A DNA stretch of 64,000 bases from Halisarca cf. caerulea (Eukaryota > Porifera > Demospongiae > Chondrillida > Halisarcidae), in NCBI GenBank assembly GCA_963170055.1, contig CAUJGJ010000064.1, positions 22,201 through 86,200 of the forward strand. Direction: 5' to 3'. Below are positions 7,712 to 21,713 of the stretch, piece by piece. The notes under the pieces were generated by a model, which had not been told where the DNA came from, did not search any database, and was given only the letters and a program-made list of their open reading frames with translations. How positions within the stretch are numbered: the first letter of the stretch is position 1; every line of letters begins with the position of its first letter. The position numbers were made by a program, and so were the translations under genes.

Positions 7712-10500
7712 TGTCCAGTGGGAATGAGCTTGGTGCTAGTGCCGAATATTGGTATTAGCACCAGCATATAAAACACAATAAAAATACGCCCTAAGATCTT
7801 AAGAAACTTCATGTGTGTCCACTGGGAATTTGGGTGGTGCTAGTGCCAAATATTGGTATTAGCACCAGCATATCCAACACTACACGAATACGCCCACAGT
7901 ACTTATGAAATTTCATGTGTGTCTACAAGAAATGTGCGTGGTGCTAGTGCCAAATATTGGTATTAGCACCAGCATATCTAACACTACACAAATTCGCTCA
8001 CAGCACTTCAGAAACTTCATGTGTGTCAATTGGGAATGTGCGTGGCGCTAGTGCCAAATATTGATATTAGCACAACCATATCCAACCTACACAAATACGC
8101 CCACTGAACTTCGGAAACTCAATGTGTGTCCACTGGGAATGTGTATGGTGCTAGTGTCAAATATTGGTATTAGCAACAGCATATCCAACACTACACAAAT
8201 ACGCCCAAAGGTCTTCAGAAACTTTATGGGTGTCCACTGGGAATGTGCATGGTGTTAGTGCTAAATATTGGTATTAGCACCAGCATATCCAACACTACAC
8301 AAATACGCCCACAGCACTTAATATTCTTCATGTGTGTCTATGGGAATGTGCGTGCTGATAGTGCCAAATATTGGTATTAGCACCAGCATACCCAAAACTA
8401 CACAAAGACACCCACAGTACTTATGAAATTTCATGTGTGTCTACTAGGAATGTGTGTGGTGCTACTGCCAAATATTGGTATTAGCACCAGCATATCCAAC
8501 ACTAAACAAATACGCCCACAGATCTTAAGAAACTCCATGTATGTCCACTTGGAATATGCGTGGTGCTAGTGCCAAATATTGGTAATTGCACCAGCATATC
8601 CAACACTACAAAAATACGCCCACAGCACTTAATATTCTTCATGTGTGTCTATGGGAATGTGCGTGCTGCTAGTGCCAAATATTGGTATTAGCACCAGCAT
8701 ACCCAAAACTACACAAATACACCCACAGCACTTCAGAAACTTCATGTGTGTCAATTGGGAATGTGCGTGGTGCTAGTGCCAAATATTGATATTAGCACAA
8801 CAAAATCCAACACTACACAAATACGCCCACTGCACTTCGGAAACTTAATGTGTGTCCACTGGGAATGTGTATGGTGCTAGTGCCAAATATTGGTATGAGC
8901 ACCAGCATATCCAACACTACACAAATACGCCCACAGGTCTTCAGAAACTTCATGTGTGTCCACTGGGAATGTGCATGGTGCTAGTGCTAAATATTGGTAT
9001 TAGCACCAGCATATACAACACTACACAAATGCACTCACAGCAATTAAAAACTTCATGGGTGTCCACTGGGATCGTGGGTGGAGCTAGTGCCAAATATTGG
9101 TATTAGAACCAGCATATCCAACACTACACGAATACACCCACAGTACTTATGAAATTTCATGTGTGTCAACTATTAATGTGCATGGTGCTTTTACCAAATA
9201 TTGGTAATAGCACCAGCATATCCAACACTGCACAATAACGCTTACAGCACTTCACAAACTTCATGTGTGTCCATTAGGAATATGCATGGTAATATTGCCA
9301 AATATTGTTATTAGCACCAGCACATCCAACACTACACAAATACGCTCACAGCACTTCAGAAACTTCATGTGTTTCCACTGGGAATGTGCGTGGTGCTAGT
9401 GCCAAACATTGGTATTAGCACCAGCATATCCAACACTACAAAAATACACCCTCAGTACTTATGAAATTTTCAAGTGTATCTACTTGGAATTTGCGTGGTG
9501 CTACTGCCAAATATTTGTATTAGCACCAGCATATCCAACACTACACAAATAAGCCCACTGCACTTAATATTCTTCATATGTGTCTATGGGAATGTGCGTG
9601 CTGCTAGTGCCAAATATAGGCATTAGCACCAGCATACCCAAAACTACACAAATACACCCACACTACTTATGAAATTTCATGTGTGTCTAATAAGAATGTG
9701 TGTGGTGCTACAGCCAAATATTGGTATTAGCACCAGCATATCCAACACTAAAAAAATACGCCCACAGATCTTTACAAACTCCATGTATGTCCACTGGGAA
9801 TATGCGTGGTGCTATTGCCAAATATTGGTAATAGCACCAGCATATCCAACACTGCACAAAAACGCCTTCAGAACTTCAGAAACTTCATTTGTGTCAATTG
9901 GGAATGTGCGTGGTGCTAGTGCCAAATATTGATATTAGCACAACCATATCCAACACTACACAAATGCGCCCACTTCACTTCGGAAACTTAATGTGTGTCC
10001 ACTGTTAATGTGTATGGTGCTAGTGCCAAATATTGGTATTAGCACCAGCATATCCAACACTACACAAATACGCCTATATATCTTAAGAAACTCCATGTAT
10101 GTCCAATGGGAATGCGGGTGGTGCTAGTGCAAAACATTGGTATAAGCACCAGCATATCCAACACTACACAAATGTTCCCGCAGCAATTCAAAAACATCAG
10201 GGGTGTCGACTGGGGTCGTAAGTGGTGCTAGTGCTAAATATTGGTATTAGCACCAGCATATCCAACACTACACAAATACGCCCACAGTACTTATGAAATT
10301 TCATTTGTGTCAACTATTAATGTGCATGGTGCTTATACCAAATATTGGTAATAGCACCAGCATATCCAACACTACACAAATACGCCCACAGCACTTCAGA
10401 AACTTCATGTGTGTCAATTGGGAATGTGCGTGGTCCTATTACCAAATATTGGTATTAGCACCAGCATATCCAACACTACTTTAATACGCTCACAGCACTT
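7712..10500 (+). repeat. Divergent telomere-side edge of the satellite
   Basis: Monomers here differ from each other far more than elsewhere. They include altered tails (for example GTACTTATGAAATTTCATG), lost or gained bases, and substitutions in the core (GTGCCGAATATTGG at about 7740, GCCAAATATAGG at about 9608). Some pairs are still related: the run around 8400-8720 and that around 9570-9700 share unusual CATACCCAAAACTACAC monomers. High divergence at an array edge is expected where unequal exchange rarely homogenises repeats. The boundary at 10.5 kb is approximate. Confidence 0.8.
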
Positions 10501-11079
10501 CGTAAACTTCATGTGTGTCCACTGGGAATGTGTGTGGTGCTAGTGCCAAATGTTGGTATTAGCACCAGCATATCCAACACTACACAAATGCGCTCACAGC
10601 ACTTCAGAAAGGTCATGTGTGTCCACTGGGATTGTGCGCGGTGTTAGTGCCAAATAATGGTATTAGCACCAGCATATCCAACATTACACAAATACGCCTA
10701 CAGTAGTTAAGAAACTTCATGTGTGTCCACTGGGAATGTGCGTGGTGCTAGTGCCAAATATTGGTATTAGCACCAGCATATCCAACACTACACAAATACG
10801 CCCACAGCACTTCTGAATCTTCATGTGTGAACTGGGAATGTGCGTGGTGCTAGTGCCAAATATTGGTATTAGCACCAGCTTATCCAACACTACACAAATA
10901 CGCCCACAGCACTTCAGAAAGGTCATGTGTGTCCACTGGGAATGTGCGTGGTGCTAGTGCCAAATATTGGTATTAGCACCAGCATATCCAACACTACACA
11001 AATGCGCTCACAGCACTTCAGAAAGGTCATGTGTGTCCACTGGGATTGTGCGCGGTGCTAGTGCCAAATATTGGTATTT

Positions 11080-14000
11080 GCACCAGCATATCCAACACTA
11101 CACAAATACGCCCTCAGCAGTTAAGAAACTTCATGTGTGCCCTCTGTAAATGTGCGTGGTGCTAGTGCCAAATATTGGTATTTGCACCAGCATATAAAAC
11201 ACTACACAAATACGCCCACAGCACTTCAGAAACTTCATATTTGTCCACTGGGAATGTGCGTTGTGCTAGTGCCAAATATTGGTAATAGCACCAGCATATC
11301 CAACACTACACAAATACGCCCACAGCACTTCAGAATCTTCATGTGTGTCCCCTTGGAATGTGCGTGGTGCTAGTGCCAAATATTGGTATTAGCACCAGCA
11401 TATCCAACACTACACAAATACGCCCTCAGCAGTTAAGAAACTTCATGTGTGTCCACTGGGAATGTGCGTCGTGCTAGTGCCAAATATTGGTATTAGCACC
11501 AGCATATCCAACACTACTTTAATACGCTCAAAGCACTTCGTAAACTTCATGTGTGTCCACTGGGAATGTGTGTGGTGCTAGTGCCAAATATTGGTATTAG
11601 CACCAGCATATCCAACACTACACAAATACGCCCACAGCACTTCAGAAAGGTCATGTGTGTCAACTTGGAATGTGCGTGGTGCTAGTGCCAAATATTGGTA
11701 TTAGCACCAGCATATCCAACACTACACAAATGCGCTCACAGCACTTCAGAAAGGTCATGTGTGTCCACTGGGATTGTGCGCGGTGCTAGTGCCAAATAAT
11801 GGTATTATCACCAGCATATCCAACATTACACAAATACGCCAACAGTAGTTAAGAAACTTCATGTGTGTCCACTGGGAATGTGCGTGGTGATAGTGCCAAA
11901 TATTGGTATTAGCACCAGCATATCCAACACTACACAAATACGCCCACAGCACTTCAGAAACTTCATGTGTGTCCACTGGGAATGTGCGTGGTGCTAGTGC
12001 CAAATATTGGTATTAGCACCAGCATATCCAACACTACACAAATACGCCCTCAGCAGTTAAGAAACTTCATGTGTGTACACTGGAAATGTGCGTGGTGCTA
12101 GTGCCAAATATTGGTATTAGCACCAGCATATACAACACTACACAAATGCTTTCACAGCACTTCAGAAATTTCATGTGTGTCCACTGGGAATGTGCGTGGT
12201 GCTAGTGCCAAATATTGGTATTAGCACCAGCATATACAACAGTACACAAATGCGCCCACAGCACTTCAGAAACTTAATGTGTGTCCACTGGGAATGTACG
12301 TGGTGCTAGTGCCAAATATTGGTATTAGCACCAGCATATACAACAGTACACAAATGCGCCCACAGCACTTCAGAATCTTCATGTGTGTCCACTGGGAATG
12401 TGCGTGGTGCTAGTGCCAAATATTGGTATTAGCACCAGCATATCCAACACTACACAAATACGCCCTCAGCAGTTAAGAAACTTCATGTGTGTCCACTGGG
12501 AATGTGCGTGGTGCTTGTACCAAATATTGGTATTAGCACCAGCATATCCAACACTACACAAATACGCCCACAGCACTTCAGAAACTTCATGTGTGTCCAC
12601 TGGGAATGTACGTGGTGCTAGTGCCATATATTGGTATTAGCACCAGCATATCCAAAACTACACAAATACGCCCACAGCACTTCAGAATCTTCATGTGTGT
12701 CCACTGGGAATGTGCGTGGTGCTAGTGCCAAATATTGGTATTAGCACCAGCATATCCAACTCTACACAAATACGCCCACAGCACTTTACAAACTTCATGT
12801 GTGTCCACTGGGAATGTGCGTGTTGCTTGTGCCAAATATTGGTATTAGCACCAGCATATACAACACTACACAAATGCGCTCACAGCACTTCAGAAATGTC
12901 GTGTGTCCAATGGGATTGTGCGCGGTGCTAGTGCCAAATAATGGTATTAGCACCAGCATATCCAACATTACACAAATACGCCTACAGTAGTTAAGAAACT
13001 TCATGTGTGTCCTCTGGGAATGTGCGTGGTGCTAGTGCCAAATATTGGTATTAGCACCAGCATATCCAACACTACACAAATACGCCCACAGCACTTCTGA
13101 ATCTTCATGTGTGAACTGGGAATGTGCGTGGTGCTAGTGCCAAATATTGGTATTAGCACCAGCATATTTAACACTACACAAATACGCCCACAACACTTCA
13201 GAAAGGTCATGTGTGTCCACTGGGAATGTGCGTGGTGCTAGTGCCAAATATTGGTATTGGCACCAGCATATCCAACACTACACAAATACGCCCTCAGCAG
13301 TTAAGAAACTTCATGTGTGCCCTCTGTAAATGTGCGTGGTGCTAGTGCCAAATATTGGTATTTGCACCAGCATATAAAACACTACACAAATACGCCCACA
13401 GCACTTCAGAAACTTCATATTTGTCCACTGGGAATGTGCGTTGTGCTAGTGCCAAATATTGGTAATAGCACCAGCATATCCAACACTACACAAATACGCC
13501 CACAGCACTTCAGAATCTTCATGTGTGTCCCCTTGGAATGTGCGTGGTGCTAGTGCCAAATATTGGTATTAGCACCAGCATATCCAACACTACACAAATA
13601 CGCCCTCAGCAGTTAAGAAACTTCATGTGTGTCCACTGGGAATGTGCGTCGTGCTAGTGCCAAATATTGGTATTAGCACCAGCATATCCAACACTACTTT
13701 AATACGCTCAAAGCACTTCGTAAACTTCATGTGTGTCCACTGGGAATGTGTGTGGTGCTAGTGCCAAATATTGGTATTAGCACCAGCATATCCAACACTA
13801 CACAAATACGCCCACAGCACTTCAGAAAGGTCATGTGTGTCAACTTGGAATGTGCGTGGTGCTAGTGCCAAATATTGGTATTAGCACCAGCATATCCAAC
13901 ACTACACAAATGCGCTCACAGCACTTCAGAAAGGTCATGTGTGTCCACTGGGATTGTGCGCGGTGCTAGTGCCAAATAATGGTATTAGCACCAGCATATC

Positions 14001-15273
14001 CAACATTACACAAATACGCCAACAGTAGTTAAGAAACTTCATGTGTGTCCACTGGGAATGTGCGTGGTGATAGTGCCAAATATTGGTATTAGCACCAGCA
14101 TATCCAACACTACACAAATACGCCCACAGCACTTCAGAAACTTCATGTGTGTCCACTGGGAATGTGCGTGGTGCTAGTGCCAAATATTGGTATTAGCACC
14201 AGCATATCCAACACTACACAAATACGCCCTCAGCAGTTAAGAAACTTCATGTGTGTACACTGGAAATGTGCGTGGTGCTAGTGCCAAATATTGGTATTAG
14301 CACCAGCATATACAACACTACACAAATGCTTTCACAGCACTTCAGAAATTTCATGTGTGTCCACTGGGAATGTGCGTGGTGCTAGTGCCAAATATTGGTA
14401 TTAGCACCAGCATATACAACAGTACACAAATGCGCCCACAGCACTTCAGAAACTTAATGTGTGTCCACTGGGAATGTACGTGGTGCTAGTGCCAAATATT
14501 GGTATTAGCACCAGCATATACAACAGTACACAAATGCGCCCACAGCACTTCAGAATCTTCATGTGTGTCCACTGGGAATGTGCGTGGTGCTAGTGCCAAA
14601 TATTGGTATTAGCACCAGCATATCCAACACTACACAAATACGCCCTCAGCAGTTAAGAAACTTCATGTGTGTCCACTGGGAATGTGCGTGGTGCTTGTAC
14701 CAAATATTGGTATTAGCACCAGCATATCCAACACTACACAAATACGCCCACAGCACTTCAGAAACTTCATGTGTGTCCACTGGGAATGTACGTGGTGCTA
14801 GTGCCAAATATTGGTATTAGCACCAGCATATCCAAAACTACACAAATACGCCCACAGCACTTCAGAATCTTCATGTGTGTCCACTGGGAATGTGCGTGGT
14901 GCTAGTGCCAAATATTGGTATTAGCACCAGCATATCCAACTCTACACAAATACGCCCACAGCACTTTACAAACTTCATGTGTGTCCACTGGGAATGTGCG
15001 TGTTGCTTGTGCCAAATATTGGTATTAGCACCAGCATATCCAACACTACACAAATGCGCTCACAGCACTTCAGAAATGTCGTGTGTCCAATGGGATTGTG
15101 CGCGGTGCTAGTGCCAAATAATGGTATTAGCACCAGCATATCCAACATTACACAAATACGCCTACAGTAGTTAAGAAACTTCATGTGTGTCCTCTGGGAA
15201 TGTGCGTGGTGCTAGTGCCAAATATTGGTATTAGCACCAGCATATCCAACACTACACAAATACGCCCACAGCA
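11080..15273 (+). repeat. Tandem 2.0-kb duplication within the satellite (offset 2180 bp)
   Basis: Positions 11080-13093 match 13260-15273 at a constant offset of 2180 bp, which is 21 monomers less 4 bp. Only a few substitutions were seen, for example around 11807/13987, 12637/14817 and 12857/15037. Identity breaks at 13094/15274 (GCACTTCTGA against GCATATAAGA) and before 11080/13260. Just outside, at 10.7-11.0 kb, related monomers are offset by 2284 bp instead, so one extra monomer lies in the first copy. Confidence 0.9.
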
Positions 15274-16861
15274 TATAAGAAACTTCATGTGTGTCAACTG
15301 GGAATGTGCGTGGTGCTAGTGCCAAATATTGGTATTAGCACCAGCATATTTAACACTACACAAATACGCCCACAGCACTTCAGAAAGGTCATGTGTGTCC
15401 ACTGGGAATGTGCGTGGTGCTAGTGCCAAATATTGGTATTGGCACCAGCATATCCAACACTACACAAAAACGCCCTCAGCAGTTAAGAAACTTCATGTGT
15501 GCCCACTGGAAATGTGCGTGGTGCTAGTGCCAAATATTGGTATTTGCACCAGCATATACAACACTACACAAATACGCCCACAGCACTTCAGAATCTTCAT
15601 GTGTGTCCACTGGGAATGTGCGTGGTGCTAGTGCCAAATATTGGTATTAGCACCAGCATATCCAACACTACACAAATACGCCCACAGCACTTCAGAATCT
15701 TCATGTGTGTCCACTGGGAATGTGCGTGGTGCTTGTACCAAATATTGGTATTAGCACCAGCATATCCAACACTACACAAATACGCCCACAGCACTTCAGA
15801 AACTTCATGTGTGTCCACTGGGAATGTGCGTGGTGCTAGTGCCAAATATTGGTATTGGCACCAGCATATACAACACTACACAAATACGCCCACAGCACTT
15901 CTGAATCTTCATGTGTGTCCACTGGGAAAGTTGGTGGTGCTAGTTTCAATTATTGGTATTTGCACCAGCATATCCAACACTACACAAATACGCCCACAGC
16001 ACTTCAGAAACTTCATGTGTGTCCACTGGGAATGTACGTGGTGCTAGTGCCAAATATTGGTATTAGCACCAGTATATCCAACACTACACAAATACGCCCA
16101 CAGCACTTCAGAATCTTCATGTGTGTCCACTGGGAATGTGCGTGGTGCTAGTGCCAAATATTGGTATTAGCACCAGCATATCCAACACTACACAAATACG
16201 CCCACAGCACTTCACAAACTTCATGTGTGTCCACTGGGAATGTGCGTGTTGCTTGTGCCAAATATTGGTATTAGCACCAGCATATCCAACACTACACAAA
16301 TGCGCTCAAAGCACTTCAGAAAGGTCATGTGTGTCCAATGGGATTGTGCGCGGTGCTAGTGCCAAATAATGGTATTAGCACCAGCATATCCAACATTACA
16401 CAAATACGCCTACAGTAGTTGAGAAACTTCATGTGTGTCCTCTGGGAATGTGCGTGGTGCTAGTGCCAAATATTGGTATTAGCACCAGCATATCCAACAC
16501 TACACAAATACGCCCACAGCATATAAGAAACTTCATGTGTGTCAACTGGGAATGTGCGTGGTGCTAGTGCCAAATATTGGTATTAGCACCAGCATATTCA
16601 ACACTACACAAATACGCCCACAGCACTTCACAAACTTCATGTGTGTCCACTGGGAATGTGCGTGGTGCTAGTGCCAATATTTGTATTAGCACCAGCATAT
16701 CCAACACTACACAAATACGCCCACAGCACTTCAGAAAGGTCATGTGTGTCCACTGGGAATGTGCGTGGTGCTAGTGCCAAATATTGGTATTGGCACCAGC
16801 ATATCCAACACTACACAAAAACGCCCTCAGCAGTTAAGAAACTTCATGTGTGCCCACTGGA

Positions 16862-19800
16862 AATGTGCGTGGTGCTAGTGCCAAATATTGGTATTAGCAC
16901 CAGCATATCCAACACTACACAAATACGCCCACAGCACTTTACAAACTTCATGTGTGTCCACTGGGAATGTGCGTGTTGCTTGTGCCAAATATTGGTATTA
17001 GCACCAGCATATCCAACACTACACAAATGCGCTCACAGCACTTCAGAAAGGTCATGTGTGTCCAATGGGATTGTGCGCGGTGCTAGTGCCAAATAATGGT
17101 ATTAGCACCAGCATATCCAACATTACACAAATACGCCTACAGTAGTTAAGAAACTTCATGTGTGTCCTCTGGGAATGTGCGTGTTGCTAGTGCCAAATAT
17201 TGGTATTAGCACCAGCATATCCAACACTACACAAATACGCCCACAGCATATAAGAATCTTCATGTGTGAACTGGGAATGTGCGTGGTGCTAGTTCCAAAT
17301 ATTGGTATTAGCACCAGCATATTCAACACTACACAAATACGCCCACAGCACTTCACAAACTTCATGTGTGTCCACTGGGAATGTGCGTGGTGCTATTGCC
17401 AATATTGGTATTAGCACCAGCATATCCAACACTACACAAATACGCCCACAGCACTTCAGAAAGGTCATGTGTGTCAACTGGGAATGTGCGTGGTGCTAGT
17501 GCCAAATATTGGTATTGGCACCAGCATATCCAACACTACACAAAAACGCCCTCAGCAGTTAAGAAACTTCATGTGTGCCCACTGGAAATGTGCGTGGTGC
17601 TAGTGCCAAATATTGGTATTTGCACCAGCATATACAACACTACACAAATACGCCCACAGCACTTCAGAAACTTCATGTGTGTCCACTGGGAATGTACGTG
17701 GTGCTAGTACCAAATATTGGTATTAGCACCAGCATATCCAACACTACACAAATACGCCCACAGCACTTCAGAATCTTCATGTGTGTCCACTGGGAATGTG
17801 CGTGGTGCTAGTGCCAAATATTGGTATTAGCACCAGCATATCCAACACTACACAAATACGCCCACAGCACTTCACAAACTTCATGTGTGTCCACTGGGAA
17901 TGTGCGTGGTGCTAGTGCCAAATATTGGTATTGGCACCAGCATATACAACACTACACAAATACGCCCACAGCACTTCTGAATCTTCATGTGTGTCCACTG
18001 GGAAAGTGCGTGGTGCTAGTGCCAAATATTGGTATTTGCACCAGCATATCCAACACTACACAAATACGCCCACAGCATATAAGAAACTTCATGTGTGTCA
18101 ACTGGGAATGTGCGTGGTGCTAGTGCCAAATATTTGTATTAGCACCAGCATATACAACACTACACAAATACGCCCACAGCACTTCACAAACTTCATGTGT
18201 GTCCACTGGGAATGTGCGTGGTGCTAGTGCCAATATTGGTATTAGCACCAGCATATCCAACATTACACAAATACGCCCACAGCACTTCAGAAACTTCATG
18301 TTTGTCCACTGGGAATGTGCGTGGTGCTAGTGCCAAATATTGGTATTGGCACCAGCATATCCAACACTACACAAAAACGCCCTCAGCAGTTAAGAAACTT
18401 CATGTGTGCCCACTGGAAATGTGCGTGGAGCTAGTGCCAAATATTGGTATTTGCACCAGCATATCCAACACTACACAAATACGCCCACAGCACTTCAGAA
18501 TCTTCATGTTTGTCCACTGGGAATTTGCGTGGTGCTAGTGCCAAATATTGGTATTAGCACCAGCATATCCAACACTACATAAATACGCCCACAGCACTTC
18601 AGAATCTTCATGTTTGTCCACTGGAAATGTGCGTGGTGCTAGTGCCAATATTGGTATTAGCACCAGCATATCCAACACTACACAAATACGCCCACAGCAC
18701 TTCAGAAACTTCATGTTTGTCCACTGGGAATGTGCGTGGTGCTAGTGCCAAATATTGGTATTGGCACCAGCATATCCAACACTACACAAAAACGCCCTCA
18801 GCAGTTAAGAAACTTCATGTGTGCCCACTGGAAATGTGCGTGGTGCTAGTACCAAATATTGGTATTAGCACCAGCATATCCAACACTACACAAATACGCC
18901 CACAGCACTTCAGAATCTTCATGTGTGTCCACTGGGAATGTGCGTGGTGCTAGTGCCAAATATTGGTATTAGCACCAGCATATCCAACACTACACAAATA
19001 CGCCCACAGCACTTCAGAAACTTCATGTGTGTCCACTGGGAATGTGCGTTGTGCTAGTGCCAAATATTGGTATTGGCACCAGCATATACAACACTACACA
19101 AATACGCCCACAGCACTTCAGAATCTTCATGTTTGTCCACTGGGAATGTGCGTGGTGCTAGTGCCAAATATTGGTATTAGCACCAGCATATCCAACACTA
19201 CACAAATACGCCCACAGCATATGAGAAACTTCATGTGTGTCAACTGGGAATGTGCGTGGTGCTAGTGCCAAATATTGGTATTAGCACCAGCATATCCAAC
19301 ACTACACAAATACGCCCACAGCACTTTACAAACTTCATGTGTGTCCACTGGGAATGTGCGTGTTGCTTGTGCCAAATATTGGTATTAGCACCAGCATATC
19401 CAACACTACACAAATGCGCTCACAGCACTTCAGAAAGGTCATGTGTGTCCAATGGGATTGTGCGCGGTGCTAGTGCCAAATAATGGTATTAGCACCAGCA
19501 TATCCAACATTACACAAATACGCCTACAGTAGTTAAGAAACTTCATGTGTGTCCTCTGGGAATGTGCGTGTTGCTAGTGCCAAATATTGGTATTAGCACC
19601 AGCATATCCAACACTACACAAATACGCCCACAGCATATAAGAATCTTCATGTGTGAACTGGGAATGTGCGTGGTGCTAGTTCCAAATATTGGTATTAGCA
19701 CCAGCATATTCAACACTACACAAATACGCCCACAGCACTTCACAAACTTCATGTGTGTCCACTGGGAATGTGCGTGGTGCTATTGCCAATATTGGTATTA

Positions 19801-21713
19801 GCACCAGCATATCCAACACTACACAAATACGCCCACAGCACTTCAGAAAGGTCATGTGTGTCAACTGGGAATGTGCGTGGTGCTAGTGCCAAATATTGGT
19901 ATTGGCACCAGCATATCCAACACTACACAAAAACGCCCTCAGCAGTTAAGAAACTTCATGTGTGCCCACTGGAAATGTGCGTGGTGCTAGTGCCAAATAT
20001 TGGTATTTGCACCAGCATATACAACACTACACAAATACGCCCACAGCACTTCAGAAACTTCATGTGTGTCCACTGGGAATGTACGTGGTGCTAGTACCAA
20101 ATATTGGTATTAGCACCAGCATATCCAACACTACACAAATACGCCCACAGCACTTCAGAATCTTCATGTGTGTCCACTGGGAATGTGCGTGGTGCTAGTG
20201 CCAAATATTGGTATTAGCACCAGCATATCCAACACTACACAAATACGCCCACAGCACTTCACAAACTTCATGTGTGTCCACTGGGAATGTGCGTGGTGCT
20301 AGTGCCAAATATTGGTATTGGCACCAGCATATACAACACTACACAAATACGCCCACAGCACTTCTGAATCTTCATGTGTGTCCACTGGGAAAGTGCGTGG
20401 TGCTAGTGCCAAATATTGGTATTTGCACCAGCATATCCAACACTACACAAATACGCCCACAGCATATAAGAAACTTCATGTGTGTCAACTGGGAATGTGC
20501 GTGGTGCTAGTGCCAAATATTTGTATTAGCACCAGCATATACAACACTACACAAATACGCCCACAGCACTTCACAAACTTCATGTGTGTCCACTGGGAAT
20601 GTGCGTGGTGCTAGTGCCAATATTGGTATTAGCACCAGCATATCCAACATTACACAAATACGCCCACAGCACTTCAGAAACTTCATGTTTGTCCACTGGG
20701 AATGTGCGTGGTGCTAGTGCCAAATATTGGTATTGGCACCAGCATATCCAACACTACACAAAAACGCCCTCAGCAGTTAAGAAACTTCATGTGTGCCCAC
20801 TGGAAATGTGCGTGGAGCTAGTGCCAAATATTGGTATTTGCACCAGCATATCCAACACTACACAAATACGCCCACAGCACTTCAGAATCTTCATGTTTGT
20901 CCACTGGGAATTTGCGTGGTGCTAGTGCCAAATATTGGTATTAGCACCAGCATATCCAACACTACATAAATACGCCCACAGCACTTCAGAATCTTCATGT
21001 TTGTCCACTGGAAATGTGCGTGGTGCTAGTGCCAATATTGGTATTAGCACCAGCATATCCAACACTACACAAATACGCCCACAGCACTTCAGAAACTTCA
21101 TGTTTGTCCACTGGGAATGTGCGTGGTGCTAGTGCCAAATATTGGTATTGGCACCAGCATATCCAACACTACACAAAAACGCCCTCAGCAGTTAAGAAAC
21201 TTCATGTGTGCCCACTGGAAATGTGCGTGGTGCTAGTACCAAATATTGGTATTAGCACCAGCATATCCAACACTACACAAATACGCCCACAGCACTTCAG
21301 AATCTTCATGTGTGTCCACTGGGAATGTGCGTGGTGCTAGTGCCAAATATTGGTATTAGCACCAGCATATCCAACACTACACAAATACGCCCACAGCACT
21401 TCAGAAACTTCATGTGTGTCCACTGGGAATGTGCGTTGTGCTAGTGCCAAATATTGGTATTGGCACCAGCATATACAACACTACACAAATACGCCCACAG
21501 CACTTCAGAATCTTCATGTTTGTCCACTGGGAATGTGCGTGGTGCTAGTGCCAAATATTGGTATTAGCACCAGCATATCCAACACTACACAAATACGCCC
21601 ACAGCATATGAGAAACTTCATGTGTGTCAACTGGGAATGTGCGTGGTGCTAGTGCCAAATATTGGTATTAGCACCAGCATATCCAACACTACACAAATAC
21701 GCCCACAGCACTT
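16862..21713 (+). repeat. Tandem 2387-bp duplication within the satellite
   Basis: The stretch from 16862 repeats from 19249 at an offset of 2387 bp (23 monomers less 5 bp) and stays matched until 19326/21713. The two copies are directly adjacent and appear identical wherever I compared them; corresponding conceptual translations agree in every frame. The unit includes several 103-bp monomers (GTGCCAATATTGG, lacking one A) and one carrying CATGTGTGAACTGGG, which account for the offset not being a multiple of 104. Confidence 0.92.

Noticed and set aside
15499..16047. The longest satellite frame (182 codons), as a candidate gene
   Set aside because: It consists of successive 104-bp monomers read in rotating frames. 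Equivalent frames occur throughout the array and are broken by neutral variants.
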